DNA of 64,000 bases from an uncultured Planktomarina sp. (GCA_905182325.1 CAJJBD010000005.1:1-64000); one strand, 5' to 3'. Counted from the first letter of the stretch, positions 29,053-40,292 are shown. A program made the numbers and translations. The notes: a model not told the origin generated them from the letters alone.

Positions 29053-29682
29053 ATGAATAAAGATGATCCCTTTGGGTTTGATATGTCCGTTTCTACGGCA
29101 AAAAAGAACAATCCGCGCGGTCGCCGGGGCATGTCTGGTGCCTTTGAAACATCTAGGCGGCAGTGTGAAAATTCAGGTTGTCACGAGCCAGCAAAGTATC
29201 GTGCCCCAAAATCACCTGATATTTTAGATGATTATTTTTGGTTTTGTAAGGATCATGTACGTGAATATAATTTAAAGTGGAATTTTTTTGATGGCTCGTC
29301 TGAGGAGGAGCTACAAAAACAAATGGATAGTGACAGAGTTTGGGAGCGGGAAACCAAGCCATTTAAAACAAGTGAAGAACAACGGGCTTGGTCAAGGCTG
29401 GGTGTCGATGATCCCCATCAAGTTCTTGGAGCAAACGCCACCCAAAATCCTGGAAAATCTATTACTGGTGCCACACGAAAATTACCATCTTCTGAGCGAC
29501 GAGCGCTAGATGTCCTTGAGGCAAAAGACCACTGGGCAAAAGCAGAAATCCGTAAATCCTACAAATCCTTGATAAAGATATTACATCCAGACATGAACGG
29601 TGGTGACCGAAGTCAAGAAGAACAACTAAGTGAAGTTGTGTGGGCTTGGGACCAGATAAAAGATAGCCGAAGTTTTAAGTAA
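29053..29682 (+). CDS. J-domain (DnaJ-like) protein
   Basis: A 209-residue protein with a J-domain at its C-terminus (about residues 145-205), including the diagnostic HPD in LIKILHPDMNGGD. The N-terminal half holds cysteines (RRQCENSGCHEP and FCKDHV) spaced as a possible zinc site, followed by a conserved FFDGSSEEE region. This one-J-domain type is regularly beside bolA and cobS/cobT in Rhodobacterales. It probably stimulates an Hsp70; the client is unknown. The ATG three codons into the longest frame is chosen over a TTG. Confidence 0.85.
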   Translation: MNKDDPFGFDMSVSTAKKNNPRGRRGMSGAFETSRRQCENSGCHEPAKYRAPKSPDILDDYFWFCKDHVREYNLKWNFFDGSSEEELQKQMDSDRVWERETKPFKTSEEQRAWSRLGVDDPHQVLGANATQNPGKSITGATRKLPSSERRALDVLEAKDHWAKAEIRKSYKSLIKILHPDMNGGDRSQEEQLSEVVWAWDQIKDSRSFK

Positions 29683-29849
29683 AATATAAAATTGTGGAAC
29701 TTAGTTTGAATACTAGCTTGCGCCCTAACGAAGTTTTAAGTTCAAGATTATATAAATTGTAGTGGTGAATTTCTTCTTCCCCTTGCCCTAGCACACATTT
29801 TGTTGCACGAGGCGTTCTTGGCTGAATACCTGACTAAAGGAATAATAAT

Positions 29850-30836
29850 ATGGATGACTCAAACCTAGATATCGATACACATCCGACTGAGGATGTATCT
29901 GTACGCCAAGTGTATGGAATTGATTCAGACATGATAGTAAAAGGGTTTGCAGAACGGACTGCCCGAGTGCCCGCATTTGACAGTACATATAAATTTGACC
30001 CAGATACGACCCTCGCGATCCTGGCAGGGTTTTCTCATAACCGTCGTGTGATGATCCAAGGCTATCATGGAACTGGTAAGTCAACGCATATAGAGCAGGT
30101 AGCTAGCCGGCTAAACTGGCCAACTGTACGGGTCAACTTGGACAGCCACATAAGTCGCATCGACCTTATTGGTAAAGACGCCATAAAACTAAAGGACGGA
30201 AAGCAGATAACTGATTTTCAGGAAGGTATCCTTCCATGGGCTTTGCGAAATCCAACCGCTATAGTGTTTGATGAATACGATGCCGGTCGAGCAGACGTGA
30301 TGTTTGTGATTCAACGTGTCCTAGAAGTTGATGGAAAACTAACGCTGTTAGATCAAAATAAGGTTATTACACCACACCCATATTTTCGCATATTCTCGAC
30401 CGCTAATACAGTAGGCTTGGGCGATACTACTGGCCTTTACCACGGGACCCAGCAGATAAATCAAGGCCAAATGGACCGGTGGAGCCTCGTGGCCACTCTA
30501 AATTATCTTCCAGTTGAAGCAGAAGCTGCAATCGTGCTGTCAAAAAATGAGAGTTATGACACAGAAGCTGGACGCAAAACTATTAAACAGATGGTTACTG
30601 TGGCCGAGCTAACCCGAACTGCGTTTATGAGTGGTGACTTATCGACAGTTATGTCACCACGAACAGTGATATCTTGGGCTCAAAATACAGAAATCTTCCG
30701 CAATGTGGGTTACGCTTTCAGGCTAAGCTTCCTAAACAAATGCGATGAACTTGAGCGACAAACGGTAGCTGAGTTTTATCAAAGATGTTTTGATGAAGAA
30801 TTACCAGAGTCTGCGGTCTCAATGAGTATGTCATAA
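29850..30836 (+). CDS. cobS: Cobaltochelatase subunit CobS (AAA+ ATPase)
   Basis: ATPase subunit of the aerobic cobaltochelatase CobNST, which inserts cobalt into hydrogenobyrinic acid a,c-diamide on the way to vitamin B12. The 328 residues have Walker [10 protein letters not shown] near residue 70 and Walker B AIVFDEYD near 140. AAGGA lies 8 bases before the ATG. It precedes cobT but with an unusual 244-base gap. cobN is not in the window. No cobalamin riboswitch is recognisable in the 166 bases upstream. Confidence 0.95.
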   Translation: MDDSNLDIDTHPTEDVSVRQVYGIDSDMIVKGFAERTARVPAFDSTYKFDPDTTLAILAGFSHNRRVMIQGYHGTGKSTHIEQVASRLNWPTVRVNLDSHISRIDLIGKDAIKLKDGKQITDFQEGILPWALRNPTAIVFDEYDAGRADVMFVIQRVLEVDGKLTLLDQNKVITPHPYFRIFSTANTVGLGDTTGLYHGTQQINQGQMDRWSLVATLNYLPVEAEAAIVLSKNESYDTEAGRKTIKQMVTVAELTRTAFMSGDLSTVMSPRTVISWAQNTEIFRNVGYAFRLSFLNKCDELERQTVAEFYQRCFDEELPESAVSMSMS

Positions 30837-31080
30837 GTTAATAATATATTTTTAGACAGAAGGTTAAAACTGTAGTGTTCAAAAAATATCACATAAATGT
30901 ATTATCTACTTTTTTTGTTAGAAGTTTTTTGTCGCCACTGAAGACTAATATCTCTAAAAAGTTTGGTGTTTACTTAAGCATCATCTTCATACGGAATAGT
31001 GTCGCAAGTTTATATAATACGGTTAGATATTTAAAAGATTTTTGTAATGTAAGTAGCCACAGCCACAGTGAACCACTTTA

Positions 31081-32949
31081 ATGCAAAATAACGATAACCC
31101 AGCAGACCCATTCAAAAAAGCATTGGCTGAAGCAACAAAAGTTCTAGCTAACGATCCTGAGCTTTCAATTACTTATTCAGTAGACCCCCCAGGCAGCTCT
31201 CCAGACAGCATACGCCTGCCTCAAGTCAGCCGAAAAATGACAAGACAAGAAGTTCTACTTGCAAGAGGCACGGCTGATGCAATGGCGATGCGGCACAAAT
31301 ATCATAATCTCAGCACCTTCAATCGCTACGCGCCGCAGGGGCAAATGGCGAAGGATATTTACGACGCCATGGAAACTGCCCGTTGTGAAGCAGTTGGTTC
31401 AAAGGATATGCCAGGAACTGCCAGTAACATTGACGCAAAGATTGAAAATGAAGCTTTACGTCAAGGCTTTGGAGACATTAAAGAAGCAAGCCAGGCACCA
31501 CTAGCCACCGCTGCAGGCTATCTGGTGAGGCATTTGGCCACTGGCCGCGACCTTCCTAAAGATGCTGCAAATGTCATGAACCTTTGGCGCAGTTTTATTG
31601 AGGGACAAACAGAAGGTAATCTAGAAGGTTTAGAGAAAAGCTTGGCCGATCAAGCAAGCTTTGCCAAATTTGCACGTCAGATTATAAAGGACTTAGGTTA
31701 TGGCGACCAATTAGGCGATGACCCCGATTATGAAGATGACCCAGATGATCAAGCTAATGCTGAAGAGGATGATCAGCCCGACAGCTCTGGAGAAGACGAC
31801 AATAACGAAGAACAAGATACCGATGCAAGTCCAGAACAAAGCCAAGGCGACCAGCAAGACGCTGCCAGTGCGCAGGTATCTTTAGATGATATGGCCGAAA
31901 GTGAAATGGGTGAAGAGGCAGAAATGCCAGATGGCGATTCTCCAGTAGAACCACCAGCATCTCAGCCAATATCAGATGCTGATCCAGGCTATGCGGTCTA
32001 TCAGGCTAATTTTGATGAAGAAATTCGTGCGGAAGAATTGGCTGACCCCCAAGAGCTAGAGCGTTTAAGGGCTTATCTTGATCAGCAATTAGAACCACTA
32101 AAGGGTGCAGTCGGCCGTTTAGCCAACAAATTACAACGTCGACTACAGGCTCAGCAAAACCGTAGCTGGGAATTTGACCTCGAAGAAGGTACCTTAGATG
32201 CAGGCCGACTAGCACGAGTGGTAGCCAGCCCCACGACCCCCTTATCTTTCAAGGTAGAAAAAGATACTGAATTTAGGGATACTTGTGTAACCCTTTTGTT
32301 GGACAACTCTGGCTCTATGCGGGGACGGCCTATCTCGATTGCTGCAATCTGCGCAGATGTTTTGGCGCGCACGTTGGAACGCTGCAGCGTTAAAGTTGAA
32401 ATATTGGGTTTCACTACAAGAGCGTGGAAGGGTGGCCAAAGCCGTGAGGGATGGCTAGCAGAGGGACGACCTCAGAACCCTGGCCGGTTAAATGACCTGC
32501 GCCACATTATATATAAAAGTGCAGATGCCCCGTGGCGTCGTGCCCGACCAAATCTTGGCCTCATGATGAAAGAGGGCCTGTTGAAAGAGAATGTTGATGG
32601 TGAGGCCCTAGAATGGGCGCATCGGCGGATGACCGCACGAACAGAGGCCCGTAAAATTTTAATGGTAATTTCAGACGGTGCGCCAGTTGACGATAGTACC
32701 CTATCAGTAAACCCAGCAAATTATTTAGAGAAGCATCTTCGAGACGTGATTGCGATGGTTGAGAAACGCCGCCAGGTTGAGTTATTAGCGATCGGTATTG
32801 GCCATGATGTTACACGTTATTATGAGAGAGCAGTTACAATAACAGATGTCGAGCAACTGGCCGGTGCTATGACAGAGCAACTGGCTAGTTTATTTGAAGT
32901 CAATACGCGCGCGCAGGCCCGTACCATGGGATTAAAGCGCGCGAGTTAG
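31081..32949 (+). CDS. cobT: Cobaltochelatase subunit CobT
   Basis: Partner of CobS in the aerobic cobalt chelatase. The 622 residues show an N-terminal helical part, a strongly acidic, Asp/Glu/Gln-rich low-complexity region (about residues 215-315), and a C-terminal von Willebrand A domain with the MIDAS motif [11 protein letters not shown] near residue 405. This order is characteristic of CobT. The ATG has no visible Shine-Dalgarno; it overlaps, as TAATG, the stop of a 68-codon frame in the gap after cobS, so translational coupling is possible. Confidence 0.95.
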   Translation: MQNNDNPADPFKKALAEATKVLANDPELSITYSVDPPGSSPDSIRLPQVSRKMTRQEVLLARGTADAMAMRHKYHNLSTFNRYAPQGQMAKDIYDAMETARCEAVGSKDMPGTASNIDAKIENEALRQGFGDIKEASQAPLATAAGYLVRHLATGRDLPKDAANVMNLWRSFIEGQTEGNLEGLEKSLADQASFAKFARQIIKDLGYGDQLGDDPDYEDDPDDQANAEEDDQPDSSGEDDNNEEQDTDASPEQSQGDQQDAASAQVSLDDMAESEMGEEAEMPDGDSPVEPPASQPISDADPGYAVYQANFDEEIRAEELADPQELERLRAYLDQQLEPLKGAVGRLANKLQRRLQAQQNRSWEFDLEEGTLDAGRLARVVASPTTPLSFKVEKDTEFRDTCVTLLLDNSGSMRGRPISIAAICADVLARTLERCSVKVEILGFTTRAWKGGQSREGWLAEGRPQNPGRLNDLRHIIYKSADAPWRRARPNLGLMMKEGLLKENVDGEALEWAHRRMTARTEARKILMVISDGAPVDDSTLSVNPANYLEKHLRDVIAMVEKRRQVELLAIGIGHDVTRYYERAVTITDVEQLAGAMTEQLASLFEVNTRAQARTMGLKRAS

Positions 32950-33024
32950 TAAAATAATTACTGTTGCCGATAGCGCATTTCTGTAACATTCTATAAAATA
33001 GTGTACTCGTTTAGGACTAGCCTA

Positions 33025-34818
33025 TTGTTTCAGAATTTTAACTCAATAGCGCACCCAGATCAGGGGCCGCCACGTTTGGCAAAGCTACGATCGTGGATTA
33101 TTGATCAAGGATTAAATGGATTTATTATTCCACGTTCAGACTGCCATCAGGGCGAATATGTAGCTGCGTGTGATGAGCGTTTATCGTGGCTTACAGGGTT
33201 TACAGGGTCTGCTGGTTTTGCGTGCGTCTTGCATCATAAAGCAGGAGTATTTGCGGACAGCCGATATAGATTACAGGTTCAAAATCAAGTAGCATCAACA
33301 TTTACTCTTGTGAACTGGCCTGAAATAAAGCTTCATGAGTGGCTTAAATCAAATTCAACATCAACGGCAATTATCGGTTTTGATCCTTGGTTACACACAG
33401 TGGATCAAATTGAGACATTAGAGGCTAATCTTGTTGGCTCCAATATTAGTTTGCAACCTTGTCAAAATGCCATTGATGCCATCTGGACCAATCGTCCACC
33501 TCCACCAGAAGTATTAGCCTGGGAACATCCCTCGAAGTTTTGTGGTGAGAGTTCAATAACTAAAATTAATAAAATTGCGTCCTTAATAGCAGGTCTTGGT
33601 GCCGATTTAGGCATTCTTACCCTACCAGACAGCATCTGCTGGCTTTTAAATATACGAGGCGCAGATGTGGCACGCACTCCAATTGTACATTGTTTTGCAG
33701 CATTATCGTCCGACGGTAAGGTAACAGTGTTTGGAGATCAAAAAAAATTAAAAATATTAAACCTTAACCCCACTATCACACTTTTAGGTTGGGGTGACTT
33801 TGAAACCTATCTTGCTAATATTATTGGTAAGATTGTCATAGACGCTAAATCTCTCCCAAAAGCTGCCTTGTATGCGCTAGAGAAGGGGTCGAGCGACATA
33901 TTGTTCAAAAATACAGATCTTTGCGCCATAGAAAAAGCGTGTAAAAACAAGACAGAAATAAACGGTGCGCGCAACGCACATATTCGTGACGGCGCAGCAA
34001 TGGTTTCTTTTTTGGCCTGGTTCGACGCCGCTGATCACTCTGAATTAGATGAAATTCAAGTTGTTAAATCTCTAGAGAGCTTTCGGGCAGAGTCAAATCT
34101 CTTACATGACATCAGTTTTGATACGATTAGTGGGAGTGGCCCTAACGGCGCTATAGTTCATTATCGAGTAACTCATGAAACTAATCGCAAACTTGACTCG
34201 AATAGTCTACTTTTGATCGATAGCGGAGCTCAATATTGGGATGGAACGACTGACTTAACCCGAACACTACCACTTGGAAACCCAAGCCTGGCAATGAGGC
34301 AAGCTTTTACCCGCGTTCTCCAAGGTATGATTGCAATTTCACAGATCCGGTTTCCAAAAGGTTTAACCGGTAGAGACCTAGATCCACTGGCACGAGCACC
34401 TCTTTGGATGGCGGGACAAGATTATGACCATGGAACAGGTCACGGTGTTGGCAGTTTTCTCTCCGTTCATGAAGGACCCCAGCGTATTTCACGCATGACA
34501 GATATCGAGCTTCAAGAAGGGATGATAATATCAAACGAGCCAGGATACTATCTCGAAGGAAGCTTTGGGATCCGCATTGAAAACCTACTGGTTGTAAAGC
34601 AAGCACCAAACATGCCCAATGGCGACCCAAGAGATATGTGGAGTTTTGAAACCCTAACTTTTGTTCCAATTAGTAAAAATTTAATAGAAACCAGAATGCT
34701 AACAGAGCCAGAAACCTTATGGTTAAACTCTTATCATCACATGGTACGAACAAAATTGGCCCCATATATCAACTCAGTTACAAAAGACTGGCTAATCAAA
34801 GCCACTTCAGAAATTTAG
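33025..34818 (+). CDS. Xaa-Pro aminopeptidase (M24B family)
   Basis: Metallopeptidase cleaving N-terminal residues before proline. The 597 residues follow the large, three-domain form. The metal ligands are visible in order: two aspartates in LLIDSGAQYWDGTTDLTR, histidine in HGTGHGVG, and glutamates in ISNEPGYY and GIRIENLL. There is no ATG near the start. I prefer TTG at 33025 because AGGA lies 8 bases upstream and it gives the family-like start (M)FQNFNS...PPRLAKLR; a GTG at 33001 has no ribosome-binding site. It follows cobT by 75 bases and ends convergently with recN. Confidence 0.9.
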   Translation: MFQNFNSIAHPDQGPPRLAKLRSWIIDQGLNGFIIPRSDCHQGEYVAACDERLSWLTGFTGSAGFACVLHHKAGVFADSRYRLQVQNQVASTFTLVNWPEIKLHEWLKSNSTSTAIIGFDPWLHTVDQIETLEANLVGSNISLQPCQNAIDAIWTNRPPPPEVLAWEHPSKFCGESSITKINKIASLIAGLGADLGILTLPDSICWLLNIRGADVARTPIVHCFAALSSDGKVTVFGDQKKLKILNLNPTITLLGWGDFETYLANIIGKIVIDAKSLPKAALYALEKGSSDILFKNTDLCAIEKACKNKTEINGARNAHIRDGAAMVSFLAWFDAADHSELDEIQVVKSLESFRAESNLLHDISFDTISGSGPNGAIVHYRVTHETNRKLDSNSLLLIDSGAQYWDGTTDLTRTLPLGNPSLAMRQAFTRVLQGMIAISQIRFPKGLTGRDLDPLARAPLWMAGQDYDHGTGHGVGSFLSVHEGPQRISRMTDIELQEGMIISNEPGYYLEGSFGIRIENLLVVKQAPNMPNGDPRDMWSFETLTFVPISKNLIETRMLTEPETLWLNSYHHMVRTKLAPYINSVTKDWLIKATSEI

Positions 34819-34885
34819 ATGCTAATTATATCAGCTAGAAGTATTTTTGGCTAATACTGCTAAATTTTTTCGCTAGTATTCTAGG

Positions 34886-36544
34886 TTATTGTTTTTTTAG
34901 TTTAAGTAAGGAGCGCGCAGCGTCCCGGGCTTCATCAGTAATTACTTCACCCGCTAGCATTCGCGCAATTTCGTCCACACGGTCCTCAGGATTTAATCTT
35001 GTTACTTTTGAAAAAGCTTTTTCATCCTTTATATTTTTTTCTACTCTCCAGTGTGCGAGGCCCAATGCAGCAACTTGTGGCGAATGTGTCACCACCAAAA
35101 CTTGCCCTAAACTGGCTAAATTGACCAATCGACGCCCCACCGCATCCGCAGTTGCACCACCAACACCGCGATCGATTTCATCAAAAATTATTGTGTGGTC
35201 AGACACATCTTTCGAAAGGCAAACCTTTAGAGCAAGAAGAAAACGGCTCAATTCGCCACCAGAAGCAATTTTTTCTAATGGCCCTGTTGGCGATCCAGGA
35301 TTAGTAGCTACAGTGAAAGAAACTTTATCAGCGCCCGATGGCCCACTCTCCTGGTCCACAATTTCTGTTTTAAATATGGCACGTTCCATTTTCAAAGGTA
35401 CCAGCTCAGCCAACATCATTTTATCTAAACTTTTTGCCGCAGATATGCGGGCCTTACGTAGTTGCCACATTGCATTGTTATATTTTTTAAATTTATTCTT
35501 TATATCAAGTTCAAGTTGCTCAAGATCAGCCGCTCCACAATCTAAGCTATCTAATTTTTTTGAAAGTTCCATCAGAACTGTAGGAAGTTCATCCGGAACT
35601 ATAGAATGCTTGCGCGCAGCAGCTCTGATTGCAAATAACCGTTCTTCTGTTTGCTCAAGCTCTACTGCGTCAAAGTTAAGATTTGAGAGTACAGCTTCAA
35701 TCTCTTGTTGTGCTTTACTCACCACATTCAATGCCAACGCTAAGGTTTCAGAAGCAGGCCCAAGCTGTCCATCAAGTTTCTCAGCAGCATTTTCAATCCA
35801 AAGGATAGCATCACTTATCTGGGATTCAGCACCACCCCCAGAAATAGCTTCAAGTGACTTTGAAACATCAACCTTTATTTTTATAGCAGATTGCATCAAA
35901 CGCCGGTGCGCATCCAAACTATCGTCATCACCTTTTTGGACATCAAGTTGTGACAATTCTGCTACTGTGTGGCGCAAATAATCTTCCTCTTCCTGAAAGG
36001 TTTTCATTTGCGTTGCCATTTCTACCAAGGCTTTATTAGCAATAGCCATTTCATCCCATGCTACGGCACAGTTATTTTTTAAATTATTTGCTCTTGCGTA
36101 ATCATCCAACAGCACTTTATGACCTCTGACATTTAACAATCCCCGATCATCATGTTGGCCATGTAACTCAAGTAGCTTATCACTTATTTGGCGCACTTCC
36201 TGCGCCGAACAACGTCGTCCATTTACAAAGGAGTTTTTACGACCATCTTGGGTGCTAATACGACGCAATATAAGTTCACCATCTAATTCTATGCCGCTAT
36301 CCAGTAAAATATTATTGACTGGATGATCGGACTGAATATCAAACCATGCGGTGACTTCGCCTTGGTCAGCCCCCTGCCGAACAAGGTGGGCTTGTCCGCG
36401 CCATCCCAACACAAAACCTAGACAGTCAAGTAAAATTGATTTCCCAGCACCAGTTTCGCCAGTCAATACATTCAAACCTTGCTCAAACGTTAATTCTAAC
36501 TCATCAATTATGAGCATATCTTTAATGATTAAACCTCTTAGCAT
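34886..36544 (-). CDS. recN: DNA repair protein RecN
   Basis: SMC-like ATPase acting early in double-strand break repair. The 552 residues have the N-terminal Walker A GETGAGKS (29-36), long central coiled-coil helices and the C-terminal ABC signature IASGGELSR with Walker B TIIFDEIDRG. It lies 16 bases downstream of bamD on the same strand, the usual Rhodobacterales order lpxC-bamD-recN. Intact and of normal length. Confidence 0.97.
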   Translation of the reverse strand: MLRGLIIKDMLIIDELELTFEQGLNVLTGETGAGKSILLDCLGFVLGWRGQAHLVRQGADQGEVTAWFDIQSDHPVNNILLDSGIELDGELILRRISTQDGRKNSFVNGRRCSAQEVRQISDKLLELHGQHDDRGLLNVRGHKVLLDDYARANNLKNNCAVAWDEMAIANKALVEMATQMKTFQEEEDYLRHTVAELSQLDVQKGDDDSLDAHRRLMQSAIKIKVDVSKSLEAISGGGAESQISDAILWIENAAEKLDGQLGPASETLALALNVVSKAQQEIEAVLSNLNFDAVELEQTEERLFAIRAAARKHSIVPDELPTVLMELSKKLDSLDCGAADLEQLELDIKNKFKKYNNAMWQLRKARISAAKSLDKMMLAELVPLKMERAIFKTEIVDQESGPSGADKVSFTVATNPGSPTGPLEKIASGGELSRFLLALKVCLSKDVSDHTIIFDEIDRGVGGATADAVGRRLVNLASLGQVLVVTHSPQVAALGLAHWRVEKNIKDEKAFSKVTRLNPEDRVDEIARMLAGEVITDEARDAARSLLKLKKQ

Positions 36545-36560
36545 TGGCGCCTCACTAAAG

Positions 36561-37391
36561 TTAAAGCCATTGACCTTTTATCATTTGGCGATAGACCGTT
36601 ACAAGCCAATTTCCACCAAATGGGACCGGTTTCAATCCCTGACCACTAAGCAAATTTTTGGTGTCATTATACCAATCTGTAGATTTATAATTAAGTTTTA
36701 GAACAGCACCTGCAGATTGAGCCTCTTCAGTTAGACCAAGTGAAATATAGGACTCAACCAAACGATGAAGCGCTTCCGGAGTTTGGTTTGTAGATTTAAA
36801 ATCTTCAATAACAATACGAAAACGATTTACAGCCGCTGTGTAATGCCCTTTTTCCAAATAGTAACGACCGACCTCCATTTCTTTGGTAGCCAAATGATCG
36901 AGTGTCCTATCGAATTTAAGTTTTGCGACCTGAGAGTATTCACTATTTGGATACCGATCTATTATTACTCTCAGTGCCTCCAGCGCATTAGTGGCAACAC
37001 CTTGATCGCGACCAATCTCATCGATTTGATCATAATAGCTCAGCGCCAAAAGGTATTGTGCGTAGGCGGCGTCATCAGCAGCTGGATAGAAATCAAGATA
37101 GCGTTGGGCAGCACTCCTGGTATTGGGATAATCAAGGCTTTGGTGAAAACTGAAAGCTTGCATAATCAGCCCCCGCTTAGCCCACTCTGAATAGGGATAA
37201 AGACGTTCTATTTCACCATAATACTCTGCAGCTTTCATGAAGTTTTTTTGTTTTAATTTTGAATCAGCTTTATCATAAATTTCCCGTGCAGAATAGCTTT
37301 CTATAGGATCCTCCAACCCAAACGAAACTTGATCACATCCAAATATGCTTACGCTCAGAATAGATAAAATTAAAATTTTCTTAATCGACAT
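36561..37391 (-). CDS. bamD: Outer membrane assembly lipoprotein BamD (ComL)
   Basis: Lipoprotein component of the BAM complex, which inserts beta-barrel proteins in the outer membrane. The 276 residues begin with a lipoprotein signal peptide ending in SIFGC (lipidated cysteine at residue 19), followed by TPR-type helical repeats, for example AAEYYGEIERLYPYSEWA and AAQRYLDFYPAADDAAYA. It lies 89 bases after lpxC and directly before recN, so envelope synthesis genes are clustered. The call rests on signal, TPR spacing and context. Confidence 0.94.
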   Translation of the reverse strand: MSIKKILILSILSVSIFGCDQVSFGLEDPIESYSAREIYDKADSKLKQKNFMKAAEYYGEIERLYPYSEWAKRGLIMQAFSFHQSLDYPNTRSAAQRYLDFYPAADDAAYAQYLLALSYYDQIDEIGRDQGVATNALEALRVIIDRYPNSEYSQVAKLKFDRTLDHLATKEMEVGRYYLEKGHYTAAVNRFRIVIEDFKSTNQTPEALHRLVESYISLGLTEEAQSAGAVLKLNYKSTDWYNDTKNLLSGQGLKPVPFGGNWLVTVYRQMIKGQWL

Positions 37392-37480
37392 AGATACCTC
37401 ATATCACTCGATAACGACAAGATAACACAGAAGTTTTTAAAGGAAAATAAAAGGTTATTTATTTTTTAATTTAGCAAAAC

Positions 37481-38401
37481 TTATTTTTTTAAGCTTATAT
37501 CGTCCCAGACAAGCCCTGCACCAGGTAAACACATAGTCATCTCTAAATCACAATCAATCATACGAAATGCCGAAGGATCAGAAAATAATTTCTTCAATAA
37601 CTTATTAGTTGCTGTATGGCCGGACCGACGGCCAATGTAATGCCCAATAATTGGACCACCCGCAAGCGCTAAATCACCTACTGCATCTAACATTTTATGC
37701 CGAACCGGTTCATCAGGATAACGCATGCCACCGGGACTTAAGACGTTTTCACCATCAACAACCAACGCGTTCATTAATGTACCTCCAAGTGCCAATCCTT
37801 TTGAACGCATCGTATTAACATCAGAATTTGCACAAAAAGTTCTACTATTACTCAACTCGTTTACAAAACTGCCGTTTGCCAAATCTAACGATTTAGATTG
37901 TTGCCCTATGGCGACATCAGGAAAATCGATCATAAAATCCATCTTTATTCCAGAGTATGGCTCCAAAGCAGCATAAGCCCCATTTTCATCAACCTCCACT
38001 TTTTCAAGTATTTCAAGTGCCCTCACCGGAGCTGTTTGGTTTACAAAGCCAACCCTTAAAAACCCACTTACAAATTCAAGCGCACTACCGTCCATGATTG
38101 GTAATTCAGGACCATTTAATTCAATTATAGCATTGTTTATACCGCAGCCTGCAAGCGCTGCCATCACATGTTCTACCGTCGATACACTCACACCGTCTTC
38201 ATTTTCTAAGCGTGTACAGAGCTCTGTATGGACAGAAAACTGCCAATTAGCACATATAAAGTCTTTCCCTGCAGCAACGTCTGTCCGTCGAAACCATATA
38301 CCAGTCTCAGCAGAAGCAGGTCGCACACAAAGCTTTACATCAGTACCAGTATGCAAACCGGTTCCGATAAACACGACATTTGATTTTAATGTCTTTTGCA
38401 A
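37481..38401 (-). CDS. lpxC: UDP-3-O-acyl-N-acetylglucosamine deacetylase
   Basis: Zinc enzyme for the first committed step of lipid A synthesis. The 306 residues show the metal and catalytic motifs: VEHVMAALAGCGINN (first His), HKMLDAVGDL (His and Asp) and RSGHTATN (catalytic His). The start is TTG: GAGGG stands 4-5 bases upstream and the encoded start lines up with the usual MQ-TLK of homologues, while no in-frame ATG lies nearby. It is separated from ftsZ by about 200 bases including a strong terminator, so it has its own promoter. Confidence 0.96.
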   Translation of the reverse strand: MQKTLKSNVVFIGTGLHTGTDVKLCVRPASAETGIWFRRTDVAAGKDFICANWQFSVHTELCTRLENEDGVSVSTVEHVMAALAGCGINNAIIELNGPELPIMDGSALEFVSGFLRVGFVNQTAPVRALEILEKVEVDENGAYAALEPYSGIKMDFMIDFPDVAIGQQSKSLDLANGSFVNELSNSRTFCANSDVNTMRSKGLALGGTLMNALVVDGENVLSPGGMRYPDEPVRHKMLDAVGDLALAGGPIIGHYIGRRSGHTATNKLLKKLFSDPSAFRMIDCDLEMTMCLPGAGLVWDDISLKK

Positions 38402-38554
38402 AGCACCCTCAATTTATACAAAGATTAATATTAATACTCTAAAAACGATAGTTTGTCTCAGCCACAGACACAATTCACTCTTTGCAACCATTTGAAACAT
38501 CTTTTAATAAAAATTAATAATAACAAACAAATAAATTTTTTAAAATGTTGTTTC

Positions 38555-38583
38555 ACAAAAAAGAGCGCCAAGATGGCGCTCCT
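38555..38583 (-). terminator. Intrinsic terminator after ftsZ
   Basis: On the minus strand GAGCGCC-ATCTT-GGCGCTC forms a perfect 7-bp, GC-rich stem followed directly by TTTTTT. It lies 23 bases after the ftsZ stop and would end the mraZ-to-ftsZ transcript before lpxC. Confidence 0.9.
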
Positions 38584-38605
38584 TAATTTCGTTATTACAG
38601 AGCCG

Positions 38606-40126
38606 TTAGTTAGCTTGTCGCCTTAGGAAAGCAGGGATATCAATTCTTTCGTTAGTGTCTTTTTCTGTCTCAAACCCCTGATCAGTCACAGTTAAAGGCG
38701 CAGAAACCTCATTTCTGCCTAAAGTTTCTTGTTGGCCTGTCATCCTGTTAATTAATGAGTTGAGGCCAAATCTAGGCTTCTCAGCGACTGGCGGCTGTAA
38801 TGAATTGTTAAGTTTAGTTTCCAATGGCACTTTCTCAACTGCTGCGCGCAATCGCGCCATCGCTTCTGGGCTAGGCGTTCCAGGTTCAGACAAGCCAACA
38901 TAACTTGCTCTAGACCCAAAATCGTCGGATTCAACTAGCGTTTCTGCTATATTAATTTGAATTGAACCTTCTGAAGCTGATGGCTCCTCTTCTAAGTTTG
39001 AAACATCTACTCTCAATTCTGAGTCATCATAACCCAAACTTTCATTCTCATCAAAAGTAAGCTCTGGTATATTATGGTTTTCATTTTCCACTGTAGGTTG
39101 TTCAAATTGTGATGCTAAAACTTCAGCTTCAACAACAGGAGCTTTAAAGCTACGCACTTGATTTGCATCAATACCTGTCGCTACGACAGAAACCCGCATC
39201 ACGCCCTCTAATGTGGTATCCAAAGTAGAGCCAACTATTATATTTGCATCAGGATCAACTTCCTCACGAATTCGGTTTGCGGCCTCGTCAAGTTCAAATA
39301 GTGTCAAATCAACTCCACCAGTAATATTGATCAACACTCCTTTTGCACCACGAAGACTAATTTCGTCCAATAATGGGTTCGAAACTGCCTTATCAGCCGC
39401 CTGGACAGCGCGATCTTCACCGGAAGCCTCGCCTGTCCCCATCATCGCCTTTCCCATTTCATCCATCACCGCACGAACATCAGCAAAATCAAGATTAATC
39501 AGACCAGGTTTCACCATTAAATCAGTGACCCCCTTCACCCCTTGATAAAGTACATCATCAGCCATGCTGAAAGCATCGGTAAAAGTAGTTTTTTCATTGG
39601 CCACTCGAAACAGGTTTTGGTTAGGTATAATAATAAGGGTGTCAACAACTTGCTGTAAGGCCTCAACTCCTTCTTCCGCTTGGCGCATACGCTTACTACC
39701 CTCAAACTGAAATGGCTTTGTAACGACACCAACCGTCAAAACTCCCAACTCCCGCGCAGCTTGAGCAATAATAGGAGCCGCCCCAGTGCCCGTACCTCCA
39801 CCCATTCCAGCTGTAATAAAACACATGTGTGTCCCTGCAAGGTGATCAACGATCTGCTCAATACTCTCCTCAGCTGCAGCGGCACCAACCGTTGCCCTCG
39901 CACCGGCTCCAAGTCCCTCAGTAGCCTTTACACCTAGCTGTATTTTTGCTGGTGCACCAGATTGCTGCAGCGCTTGCGCATCAGTATTTGCAACTACAAA
40001 TTCTACACCTTCAAGAGATTTATCTATCATATTATCAACGGCGTTTCCGCCAGCACCACCAACCCCAAACACTGTAATTCGTGGTTTTAATTCTTCATGT
40101 CCTGCCATGGTTAAGTTTAAAGTCAT
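38606..40126 (-). CDS. ftsZ: Cell division protein FtsZ
   Basis: Tubulin-like GTPase forming the Z-ring. The 506 residues have the tubulin signature [10 protein letters not shown] near residue 110, the T7 loop [11 protein letters not shown], a long acidic, disordered C-terminal linker (about 330-490, longer than in E. coli) and the conserved tail IPAFLRRQ that binds FtsA and other partners. The ATG with GGTGG upstream is preferred over an ATG nine codons earlier. It is the last gene of the division cluster, with a 166-base upstream gap that may hold its own promoter. Confidence 0.97.
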   Translation of the reverse strand: MTLNLTMAGHEELKPRITVFGVGGAGGNAVDNMIDKSLEGVEFVVANTDAQALQQSGAPAKIQLGVKATEGLGAGARATVGAAAAEESIEQIVDHLAGTHMCFITAGMGGGTGTGAAPIIAQAARELGVLTVGVVTKPFQFEGSKRMRQAEEGVEALQQVVDTLIIIPNQNLFRVANEKTTFTDAFSMADDVLYQGVKGVTDLMVKPGLINLDFADVRAVMDEMGKAMMGTGEASGEDRAVQAADKAVSNPLLDEISLRGAKGVLINITGGVDLTLFELDEAANRIREEVDPDANIIVGSTLDTTLEGVMRVSVVATGIDANQVRSFKAPVVEAEVLASQFEQPTVENENHNIPELTFDENESLGYDDSELRVDVSNLEEEPSASEGSIQINIAETLVESDDFGSRASYVGLSEPGTPSPEAMARLRAAVEKVPLETKLNNSLQPPVAEKPRFGLNSLINRMTGQQETLGRNEVSAPLTVTDQGFETEKDTNERIDIPAFLRRQAN

Positions 40127-40292
40127 GTTTTTTTCCACCTGCTCTGGCCACATTGATCTGCGGCTTACATTTATGTTTTCAATTTAACGCAAATTCACTA
40201 GTACGTCACGAGAAAAATTTGTATTTATTACAACATATGCTAAACTAATTCTCCTTTTATGCTAAATTTAGGGTCCTTACATAGACCACACC

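Noticed and set aside
29683-29849. Cobalamin riboswitch upstream of cobS
   Set aside because: Looked for because of the B12 genes; no B12-box-like sequence or matching stem arrangement was recognised.
35121-35981. 286-codon plus-strand frame opposite recN
   Set aside because: Antisense shadow of RecN; no ribosome-binding site or recognisable domain.
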